Assembly: GCA_040902725.1 (NCBI GenBank)
Contig: JBBDWU010000017.1
Coordinates: 1-7,037, forward strand
Source of the DNA: JACVRU01 sp040902725
GTDB lineage: Bacteria; Actinomycetota; Thermoleophilia; Gaiellales; Gaiellaceae
DNA: 7,037 nucleotides
Direction: 5' to 3'
Shown here: positions 1-5,743 of the stretch, in pieces
How positions within the stretch are numbered: position 1 is the stretch's first letter
How the letters are laid out: each line of letters opens with the position of its first letter
Translations under genes and position numbers: made by a program
The notes under the pieces: generated by a model
The model's database searches: none
Told to the model about the DNA's origin: nothing
The model's input: only the letters and a program-made list of their open reading frames with translations

Positions 1-1960
1 CGCGGAGGTCGCCGGAGACGAGCGTCAGGTCGCTCGCCTCGATCGCGACGTCGGTACCGGTTCCGATCGCGAGCCCGAGATCCGCCTGGGCGAGCGCAGG
101 CGCGTCGTTGACGCCGTCGCCGACCATCGCGACCGCCTCGCCCGTCTCCTGCAGCCGGCGCACCTCGGCGACCTTCTCGTCGGGGAGGACGTCCGCCAGC
201 ACGCGCTCGATGCCGACCTGGGCCGCCACCGCTTCCGCGGTCCGCCCGTTATCGCCGGTGAGGAGCACCGGCATCAGCCCGAGCCGCTTCAGCTCGGCGA
301 CCGCCTGCGCGCTCGTCGGCTTGATCCGGTCGGCAACGACGAGCAGCCCGCGGATCGCGCCGTCCCAGCCGGCGGCGACGACGGTCTGCCCGGCCGCCTC
401 GGCCTCGTCACGTGCACGGGCAAGGTCGGCCTCGAGGACGAGCCCCCACTCCGCGAGCAGCGACGGCCGGCCGACGAGGACGGCATGCCCCTCGACGAGC
501 GCCTCGATGCCGAGCCCGGCCCGGTTCGTGAAGCCCTCGACGGCCGGCAGGCCGCCGAGCTCCTCGCGGGCGGCCTCGGCGATCGCCCGCGCGATCGGGT
601 GCTCGCTCGCGTCCTCCGCCGCACCGGCCAGGCGCAGCAGCTCTGCGCGAGAGCCACCCGCGGCGGGGACGGCGTCCGCGAGCCACATCCGGCCCTCGGT
701 GATCGTGCCGGTCTTGTCGAGCACGATCGTCGTGATCCTGCGGGTGCGCTCGAGGACCTCCGGGCCCTTGATCAGGATCCCCAGCTGGGCGCCGCGGCCG
801 GTGCCGACCATGAGCGCGGTCGGCGTCGCGAGGCCGAGCGCGCAGGGGCAGGCGATGATGATGACCGCGACCGCGGCGGTGAACGCGGCGGTCGTGTCGC
901 CGGTGAAGGCGAGCCAGCCGGCGAGCGTCGCCAGCGAGAGCACGATCACGATCGGCACGAACACGGCCGACACCCGGTCGACGAGCCGCTGGATCGGCGC
1001 CTTCCCGGCCTGCGCCTCGGCCACGAGCCGCGCGATCTGGGCGAGCGCAGTCTCGGCGCCGACCTTCGTCGCGCGGACGACGAGCCGCCCGGACGTGTTC
1101 ATCGTCGCGCCCGCGACCTCGTCGCCGGGCCCGACCTCGACGGGCACCGGCTCGCCCGTCAGCAGCGACTGGTCGATCGCGGAGGCGCCCTCGTCGACGA
1201 CGCCGTCGGTTGCGATCTTCTCCCCCGGCCGGACGACGAAGCGGTCGCCGACCTCCAGCTCCTCGACCGGGACGACCACCTCGCGCCCGTCGCGGAGGAC
1301 GCGCGCGTCCTTGGCGCCGAGCTCGAGCAGGGCGCGGATCGCCGCGCCGGAGCGCCGCCGCGCGCGCGCTTCGAGGAAGCGTCCGAGCAGGATGAGCGTC
1401 GTGATCACCGCGGCGACCTCGAAGTACATGTTCGCGCCCTCGACGGCGACGAGCGCGACGAAGGACCACATCCACGCGGCGAGCGTGCCGATCGAGATCA
1501 GCGTGTCCATCGTCGCCGACAGGTGGCGGAGGTTGAGCACGGCGGCCCGGTGGAAGCCGAGGCCGGCCCAGAAGACGACCGGCGTCGACAGCGCCGCCGC
1601 GAACCACTCCCAGCCGGTGAACTGGAGCGGCGGGATCATGGTGACCGCGGTGACCGGCGTGGTCAGGACGGCCGCAGCGAGCAGGCGCACGGCGAGCGTG
1701 CGCGCGCGGTTCTCCTCCTCCTGCACCTCGGCCGCGCTTCGCGCCCGGTAGCCGGCCGCCTCGACCGCGTGGATGAGATCGGTGACCGCGACGTGGGCCG
1801 GGTCGTAGCTGACGGCGGCCTGCTCGGTCGCGTAGTTGACCGTCGCCTGGACGCCCTCGAGCTTGTTCAGCTTGCGCTCGATGCGGGCAGCGCACGACGC
1901 GCACGTCATGCCCTGGAGCGCGAGGTCGACCCGCGTCGGAGTCTCGGTCGCCGTCGCCAT
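1..1960 (-). CDS. copA: CopA-type copper-translocating P1B ATPase (3' end off window)
   Basis: Inner-membrane ATPase that pumps Cu(I) out of the cytoplasm. 653 residues are visible. The gene runs off position 1, so the last membrane helices are missing. Seen in order: an N-terminal HMA domain with GMTCASC (Cys20, Cys23); membrane helices from about residue 88; the actuator-domain TGE (268-270); the membrane Cu-site CPC (371-373) followed by ALGLATP; the phosphorylation motif DKTGT (Asp415); SEHP of the nucleotide domain (452-455); TGDN (568-571); and GDGVNDAPAL (614-623). By established P1B classification, CPC plus SEHP marks the P1B-1 group, Cu(I)/Ag(I). All catalytic residues in view are intact. 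The ATG at 1960-1958 shares one base with the stop of the upstream copZ (TGATG), which implies translational coupling. GAGGCGG just upstream can serve as ribosome binding site. A silver preference cannot be excluded. Confidence 0.96.
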   Translation of the reverse strand, partial: MATATETPTRVDLALQGMTCASCAARIERKLNKLEGVQATVNYATEQAAVSYDPAHVAVTDLIHAVEAAGYRARSAAEVQEEENRARTLAVRLLAAAVLTTPVTAVTMIPPLQFTGWEWFAAALSTPVVFWAGLGFHRAAVLNLRHLSATMDTLISIGTLAAWMWSFVALVAVEGANMYFEVAAVITTLILLGRFLEARARRRSGAAIRALLELGAKDARVLRDGREVVVPVEELEVGDRFVVRPGEKIATDGVVDEGASAIDQSLLTGEPVPVEVGPGDEVAGATMNTSGRLVVRATKVGAETALAQIARLVAEAQAGKAPIQRLVDRVSAVFVPIVIVLSLATLAGWLAFTGDTTAAFTAAVAVIIIACPCALGLATPTALMVGTGRGAQLGILIKGPEVLERTRRITTIVLDKTGTITEGRMWLADAVPAAGGSRAELLRLAGAAEDASEHPIARAIAEAAREELGGLPAVEGFTNRAGLGIEALVEGHAVLVGRPSLLAEWGLVLEADLARARDEAEAAGQTVVAAGWDGAIRGLLVVADRIKPTSAQAVAELKRLGLMPVLLTGDNGRTAEAVAAQVGIERVLADVLPDEKVAEVRRLQETGEAVAMVGDGVNDAPALAQADLGLAIGTGTDVAIEASDLTLVSGDLR

Positions 1961-2163
1961 CAGGCCGCCTCGTAGCCCGCCTCGGCGATCGCGGCCCGAA
2001 GAGCGTCGTCCGCGAGCTGCTCGCCGCGGATCGTCACGACCTTCGCCTCGACGTCCACGTCGACGGCCTCGACGCCGCCGATCTCGGAGACCTCCTCCTT
2101 GATCGACAGCGCGCAGTGGCCGCAGTGGATGCCGGGCACGGTGTAGGTGATCGTCTCGCTCAT
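1960..2163 (-). CDS. copZ: CopZ-like HMA-domain copper chaperone
   Basis: 67-residue protein consisting of a single heavy-metal-associated (HMA) domain. The metal loop is GIHCGHC (Cys14, Cys17), followed by the usual alternating beta and alpha pattern and ending in AIAEAGYEAA, typical of the last helix and strand. Such proteins carry Cu(I) through the cytoplasm to the HMA domain of CopA, encoded immediately downstream. His13 and His16 flank the cysteines where many homologues have Met-Thr or Met-Ser. The start is well fixed: AAGGAGG lies seven bases before the ATG. The ATG overlaps the stop of the ABC-YHS gene by four bases (ATGA), and the copZ stop overlaps the copA start by one base. It also lies directly behind a promoter with a CsoR-like operator. 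Family membership is clear. Copper rather than another soft metal is inferred from copA. Confidence 0.92.
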   Translation of the reverse strand: MSETITYTVPGIHCGHCALSIKEEVSEIGGVEAVDVDVEAKVVTIRGEQLADDALRAAIAEAGYEAA

Positions 2164-3029
2164 CGCACGTCCTCCTTCTCGGTGGTGGTGATCCGGGGAG
2201 TATACCCCTTGAGGGTATTGTTGTCACGCAGGAGCTCGTCGCGGCAGCCCCGCGAGCAGAACACGAGGCGCTCGCCGTCCTGCACGAGGCTCGCGCGCGC
2301 CCGCGCCGGGTCGATCAGCATCCCGCAGACCGGGTCGCGAACGAGCGCCTGCAGCGATCTCAGCGCACCGTCCTCCAGCCACAGCACGCGGTCGGCCACC
2401 TCGCGCAGGCGGTCGTCATGGCTGACGATCACGACCGTGGTCCCGTCGCTCTTGGCCAGGTGGCGCAGGAGGCGCATCGTCTCGGCGCCGTGATGGGAGT
2501 CGAGGTTCGCGGTCGGCTCGTCGGCGAGGATCAACGCCGGCCGGTTGGCGATCGCGCGCGCGATCGCCACGCGCTGCTTCTCGCCGCCCGACAGCTTCTC
2601 GATCGGAAAGCTCAGACGCTCTTCGAGCCCGAGGCTCGAGAGCAGCTCCGTGGCCCGCCCGCGTGCGGCGTCACCCCGGATGCCACCCAGGTTGAGCGCC
2701 ACCTCGACGTTCTCGCGCGCCGACAGCGCGGCGATCAGGTTGAAGTCCTGGAAGATGAAGCCGAAGGTGCGGGCGCGGAAGGGTGGCAGCTCGCGCTCGG
2801 AGAGCGTCGCGATGTCCGTCCCGTCGATCCAGACCTCGCCGCCGGTCGAACGCAGCAGGCCGCCGAGCATCGAGAGGAGCGTCGTCTTACCCGAGCCGGA
2901 CGGACCCATCACGAGCACGATCTCGCCCTGCTCGAGCTCGAGGTCGAGCCCCCTCACTGCCTCGACACGGGTCTCGCCCTCGCCGAAGGTCTTGCTGAGG
3001 CCGCGGATGGAGACGAGCGATGTGGACAT
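2160..3029 (-). CDS. ABC transporter ATPase (MacB/LolD/FtsE type) with C-terminal YHS domain
   Basis: 289-residue cytoplasmic ATPase for the two permeases encoded just upstream. The N-terminal 225 residues are a complete ABC domain: Walker A GPSGSGKT (42-49), Q-loop Gln94 in FIFQDFN, signature LSGGEKQR (146-153), Walker B LILADEPT (166-173) followed by ANLDS, and switch His204. ADEPTANLD is typical of the MacB/LolD/FtsE branch, which drives FtsX-like permeases. The remainder, from about residue 232, is a YHS domain with DPVCGM (Cys235) and FCSRGC (Cys258, Cys262), a small Cys-containing fold found in several metal-handling proteins, including some CopA pumps. The tail after it is encoded by the copZ promoter and operator. 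I prefer the ATG at 3029 because AGGTGA precedes it. A GTG at 3038 would add three residues. The stop overlaps copZ by four bases. The ABC assignment is near certain. The role of the YHS domain is inferred. Confidence 0.93.
   Translation of the reverse strand: MSTSLVSIRGLSKTFGEGETRVEAVRGLDLELEQGEIVLVMGPSGSGKTTLLSMLGGLLRSTGGEVWIDGTDIATLSERELPPFRARTFGFIFQDFNLIAALSARENVEVALNLGGIRGDAARGRATELLSSLGLEERLSFPIEKLSGGEKQRVAIARAIANRPALILADEPTANLDSHHGAETMRLLRHLAKSDGTTVVIVSHDDRLREVADRVLWLEDGALRSLQALVRDPVCGMLIDPARARASLVQDGERLVFCSRGCRDELLRDNNTLKGYTPRITTTEKEDVR
2171..2177 (-). promoter_or_regulatory. Strong ribosome binding site of copZ
   Basis: The minus strand reads AAGGAGG seven bases before the copZ ATG, a near-perfect anti-Shine-Dalgarno match. 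It lies inside the last codons of the upstream ABC-YHS gene. This is by far the best ribosome binding site in the minus-strand set, where the other starts lean on overlap with the previous stop. It fits copZ being translated from its own short transcript as well as by coupling. Confidence 0.85.
2199..2227 (-). promoter_or_regulatory. Internal sigma70-type promoter for copZ-copA
   Basis: On the minus strand, GTGACA (2227-2222, five of six matches to TTGACA) is followed after exactly 17 bases by TATACT (2204-2199, five of six matches to TATAAT). Transcription would start near 2192, giving a leader of about 29 bases that carries the AAGGAGG site of copZ. The promoter lies wholly within the 3' coding end of the ABC-YHS gene. 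The local drop in GC against a very GC-rich background supports it. It is predicted from sequence only. Confidence 0.75.
2202..2218. promoter_or_regulatory. CsoR-like copper operator
   Basis: The 17-base palindrome ATACCCCTTGAGGGTAT has perfect arms, ATACCC and GGGTAT, around a five-base centre. It lies in the -35/-10 spacer and covers half of the -10 element, so a bound protein would block RNA polymerase. The layout of A/T-rich ends with inner C and G tracts matches the pseudo-palindromes bound by CsoR-family Cu(I) sensors, which release DNA when copper binds. The placement just before copZ-copA agrees with the classic CsoR regulon. The regulator gene is not in the window, so the assignment rests on motif and context. 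Confidence 0.72.
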
Positions 3030-3038
3030 GACGATCAC

Positions 3039-4139
3039 CTACCTGCGGAAGACGCTGGCCGGGTCGACCCGTGCGACCCGGAGGACGGGGAACGCCGCGG
3101 CGGCCGCGGTGACCGCTGCTGCGACGGCAAAAGCGAGGACGACATCGCCGGCACGGACGGCGAGCGCGAGCGCCGGCGAGAGTGCGGGCAGCGCCCAGGC
3201 GAGCGCGACGAGGAGGGCGATCGAGAGCGCGAATCCGAGCACGACGAGCGCGCCGACCTGCGCCAGGACGAGGCCGAGCGCTCCCCGTGCGCGCAGGCCG
3301 AGCGCGCGCAGGACGGCGTAGTCGCGCAGCTGCGACAGCGTCGCGCTGTAGGCGACGAGCCCGGCGACGGCGACGCCGATCACGAAGCCGACGAGGATCA
3401 TCGAGCGCACGATGTCGGTCGACATGTCGCCGACGAGGCGGCGCTCGGCGCGCGAGAACTGCGCCCGCGTCGACGCGGTCACACCGGGAGCCGCCTGCTC
3501 GATCCGGCGCGCGAGCTCAGCGGCTGCGACGCCGTCGCGCGCGCGCACGAGGACGTAGTTGACAGCGTCCTCGCTCCGAAGCAGCGTCGAGAGGTCGCGC
3601 CGGTCGGCGATGGCGATCGAGCTCGCGATCGACGACGTGCCGGCGATCTGGCCGACGACGCGGAAGCGCCGGCCGAGCGAGGTCACGGTCGTCCCCGGAC
3701 GGGCACCGACGAGGCCCGCGAGCGCCTCGTCGACGACGATCTCGCCGGCTCGCGCCGGCCGGCCCGAGACGAGGGGCAGCGTCTGCGCCGCCGGATCCTC
3801 GCCGATCAGGTACACGAGCGAGCGCTGCTCGCCCCGCTCGAGCATCGTCGGCGCGTACACGATCGGCACCACCTCGGCCACACCCGTCAGGGAGGCGATC
3901 TGCGCGGCCGCCTGCTCGGGCAGCACAGACTGGGTCATGTGCATCGTGCGCACGCCCTCCTGCGCGACGACGACGTCGGCGCCGCTGCGGTCGATGTAGC
4001 CGGTCAGCCGCCCCTCCATGCCGGCGAGGATCGCCTTGAGCGCGAGCACGAGCAGCAGCGCGACCGCGATCCCCGCGAGACCGGCGAGCGTCCTCCCCCT
4101 GTGCGCGAGCAGCTGACGGCGGGCGAGCCGTACGCTCAT
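3039..4139 (-). CDS. FtsX/MacB-like ABC transporter permease (second copy)
   Basis: 366-residue membrane protein. One helix lies near the N-terminus (about 17-38), then a large extracytoplasmic domain (about 40-240), then three C-terminal helices (about 245-266, 287-315, 331-352). This is the four-helix plan of MacB-type (type VII) permeases, ending in the family-typical DPASVFRR. The first part of the outer domain contains DRSGADVVVAQEG and then RTMHMTQSVLP, with Met66-His67-Met68 close together. The ATG at 4139 overlaps the stop of the first permease by four bases (ATGA), and the stop lies nine bases before the ATPase start. It is paralogous to the preceding permease, so the two probably form a heterodimer powered by the ABC-YHS protein. 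No membrane-fusion or substrate-binding protein is encoded in view. The substrate is unknown; a metal or metal complex is inferred only from the neighbours. Confidence 0.9.
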   Translation of the reverse strand: MSVRLARRQLLAHRGRTLAGLAGIAVALLLVLALKAILAGMEGRLTGYIDRSGADVVVAQEGVRTMHMTQSVLPEQAAAQIASLTGVAEVVPIVYAPTMLERGEQRSLVYLIGEDPAAQTLPLVSGRPARAGEIVVDEALAGLVGARPGTTVTSLGRRFRVVGQIAGTSSIASSIAIADRRDLSTLLRSEDAVNYVLVRARDGVAAAELARRIEQAAPGVTASTRAQFSRAERRLVGDMSTDIVRSMILVGFVIGVAVAGLVAYSATLSQLRDYAVLRALGLRARGALGLVLAQVGALVVLGFALSIALLVALAWALPALSPALALAVRAGDVVLAFAVAAAVTAAAAAFPVLRVARVDPASVFRR

Positions 4140-5266
4140 CGCCGGAAGGCCGCCGCCGGGTCGAGCCGGGCGAGGTAGCGGGCGGGCAGGAAGGCGGCGA
4201 CGAGCGCCATTCCGAGTGCCGCGAGCGACATCAGCGTGACGGTCTCGCCGGTGACGACGATCAGGTACCTCGGCGCCAGCGCGCTCGCGGCGCGCACGGC
4301 GGCGAGCGCGAGCAGGGTCCCCGTGATGGTCCCGGCGAGGGCGAGCGCGACCGCCTGACCGCCGGCCAGTCGCAGCAGCGGACCGTTCCGCAGGCCGATC
4401 GCCTTCAGCGTCGCGTACTCGCGGCCGCGCTCGCTCGTCGAGCCGTAGACGGTCAGGCCGATGACGAGGATCGCCACCGCGAAGGCGATCGCGACCATCG
4501 CCAGCAGCGGCCCCTTGAAGGCGCCCGTGTAGAGGCGCCGGTCGTTCGCCGCCGCCTCGTCGCGCGTCAGCGCCGACACGCCGGGAACGGCGCGCTCGAT
4601 CCGAGCCGTGAGCGCCGCCGGCGAGACGCCGTCCCGCGGCCGGACGAGGAAGAAGCTCGCCGTCCGCGGCTGCCGGTTGAGCGCGTTCAGCGTCGCCCGC
4701 GTGGCGAACGCGAGCGGCGTCATCCACGCCGTCGTCCCGCGCGAGAGGCCGACGACCTGGAGCGGCGTGCCCCGGTAGGACACCGTCGAGCCGACCTCGA
4801 GCCCGTGCTCCTCGGCGACCACACGGTCGAGCACGAGCTCACCGGGCGCGCTCGGCGCGCGCCCCTCGGCCAGACTCCAGGGCCCGCCCGGCCGGCCGGG
4901 ATCGAACCCGACGAGGAGCGGCAGCACGCGACGGCCGTGGAGGGTCAGCATCGCGAACTGCTGCGAGATCGGCGTCGCGGCGGCCACGCCGGGCACGCGC
5001 TCGAGCCGCTCGCCCACCTCCTCCGGGAGCACCGAGGTCTGCGCGACGAAGTTACGCGCTCCCTCCTGGCCGACGAGGACGGGCGGCTGCCGGTCGAGGT
5101 AGAGCGTCACCTGCTCGCCCATGCCGCGACGCAGGCCGGTGAGGAGCAGGACGAGCGCGACCGCGGCCGCGATCGCCAGCACGCTGACGGCGACCTTCGC
5201 CGGCTCGGAGGCGAGCTGGCGCCGGGCGACCGGGACGCGCCCGCCGCCGCTAGTGATGCCCGTCAT
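4136..5266 (-). CDS. FtsX/MacB-like ABC transporter permease (first copy)
   Basis: 376-residue permease with the same plan as its downstream paralogue: a first helix at about 25-45, an extracytoplasmic domain at about 50-250, helices at about 253-275, 299-325 and 341-362, and the ending DPAAAFRR. Shared features include LYLDRQPPVLVGQEG and RNFVAQTSVLP against the matching segments of the other copy, and the conserved cytoplasmic stretch EYATLKAIGLRNG (284-296), which in FtsX-like proteins contacts the ATPase. It lacks the Met-His-Met of the second copy. The start at 5266 has no good Shine-Dalgarno. It overlaps the previous gene by 17 bases, so coupling is likely, and no better in-frame start precedes the first helix. 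With the partner permease and ABC-YHS ATPase it should form an exporter-type or mechanotransmission complex. The cargo is not identifiable from sequence. Confidence 0.9.
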   Translation of the reverse strand: MTGITSGGGRVPVARRQLASEPAKVAVSVLAIAAAVALVLLLTGLRRGMGEQVTLYLDRQPPVLVGQEGARNFVAQTSVLPEEVGERLERVPGVAAATPISQQFAMLTLHGRRVLPLLVGFDPGRPGGPWSLAEGRAPSAPGELVLDRVVAEEHGLEVGSTVSYRGTPLQVVGLSRGTTAWMTPLAFATRATLNALNRQPRTASFFLVRPRDGVSPAALTARIERAVPGVSALTRDEAAANDRRLYTGAFKGPLLAMVAIAFAVAILVIGLTVYGSTSERGREYATLKAIGLRNGPLLRLAGGQAVALALAGTITGTLLALAAVRAASALAPRYLIVVTGETVTLMSLAALGMALVAAFLPARYLARLDPAAAFRR

Positions 5267-5654
5267 GCCCGGCCGGCTGCTCGATCCCCGGCTGCGGAGC
5301 CGGCTCGTCTCCGCCCGAGATCGCGGGCCCGATCACGAACGACGAGAGCGAGAACATCGCCGCGAAGATCGCCAGCGCGATCGCGGGTGCCCGCCAGGTG
5401 CGGAAGCGGCGGTGCAGCCGGAGCAGGAACGGGATCGCGGCGATAAACCCGATCGCGGCGAAGAGGAGCGTCCCGACGGTACCTGCGAGCAAGGCAGCGC
5501 CCGCGAGCGGCCCGACGTGATGGAGCACGTGCGGCAGCAGCCCGACGAACCCGCCCCAGAGGGCGAGCACGGCGCTCCACGCGCGCGCGAGCACCGATCG
5601 GCGCCGCCAGAGACTCAGGGGCTCCGAGAAACTCGAGTGCGCGGTGTCCTCCAT
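5250..5654 (-). CDS. Small membrane protein with His-rich C-terminus
   Basis: 134-residue hypothetical protein, first gene of the minus-strand set. I do not recognise a named family. Hydrophobic segments lie at about 26-44, 49-78 and 88-112, giving three likely membrane helices. The first loop holds LLPHVLHHVGP (39-49), with three histidines at the membrane boundary. A basic stretch, RLHRRFRTWR (79-88), joins the second and third helices and is probably cytoplasmic. The C-terminal tail is Pro- and acid-rich and ends in GHDGHH, which could bind a metal ion. The last 17 bases overlap the start of the first permease. Tight linkage to ABC permeases and copper genes suggests an accessory subunit or metal-handling membrane protein, but that is inference. 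The ATG at 5654 has only GGGAG directly before it. A GTG at codon 21 is an alternative start. Confidence 0.8.
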   Translation of the reverse strand: MEDTAHSSFSEPLSLWRRRSVLARAWSAVLALWGGFVGLLPHVLHHVGPLAGAALLAGTVGTLLFAAIGFIAAIPFLLRLHRRFRTWRAPAIALAIFAAMFSLSSFVIGPAISGGDEPAPQPGIEQPAGHDGHH

Positions 5655-5670
5655 ACTCCCGGCAAGTATC
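5653..5670 (-). promoter_or_regulatory. Candidate -10 element and imperfect palindrome at the head of the minus-strand set
   Basis: The minus strand shows GATACT (5670-5665), a possible -10 element about ten bases before the ATG. The surrounding ATACTCCCGGCAAGTAT (5653-5669, plus strand) has five-base inverted arms, ATACT and AGTAT, around seven bases. It has the same 17-base length as the CsoR-like site near copZ and similar ends (ATAC and GTAT), but lacks its C and G tracts. I find no convincing -35 element. The mRNA would be nearly leaderless. This is a weak candidate. Confidence 0.3.
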
Positions 5671-5743
5671 CGGCCCGCGGGTGAAGATCTCGCGAAGACG
5701 CCGCCGGTTCACGAGCCCGGCCGAGCATGAGAGTCTCCGTACG

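Noticed and set aside
108..1975. Long plus-strand open frames opposite copA (108-1751 and 485-1975) and a minus-strand frame at 408-1904
   Set aside because: They are shadows in very GC-rich DNA. Their translations are low-complexity Arg/Ala/Ser/Pro/Asp strings with no motifs, while the minus frame ending at position 1 gives a complete set of P-type ATPase motifs.
2195..2208. Second palindrome-like stretch GGGGAGTATACCCC next to the CsoR-like site
   Set aside because: The G and C runs pair, but the centre matches only when shifted by a base. It overlaps the better palindrome and is probably a by-product of that operator and the -10 element.
2418..4178. 586-codon plus-strand open frame
   Set aside because: It runs antisense to the ABC-YHS and permease genes. 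Its product is repetitive Arg/Glu/Asp-rich sequence without domains.
4140..4727. Upstream part of the minus frame that contains the second permease
   Set aside because: This stretch is out of frame with the first permease and gives Arg/Ala-rich low-complexity sequence. The real start is the ATG at 4139, which overlaps the previous stop as ATGA.
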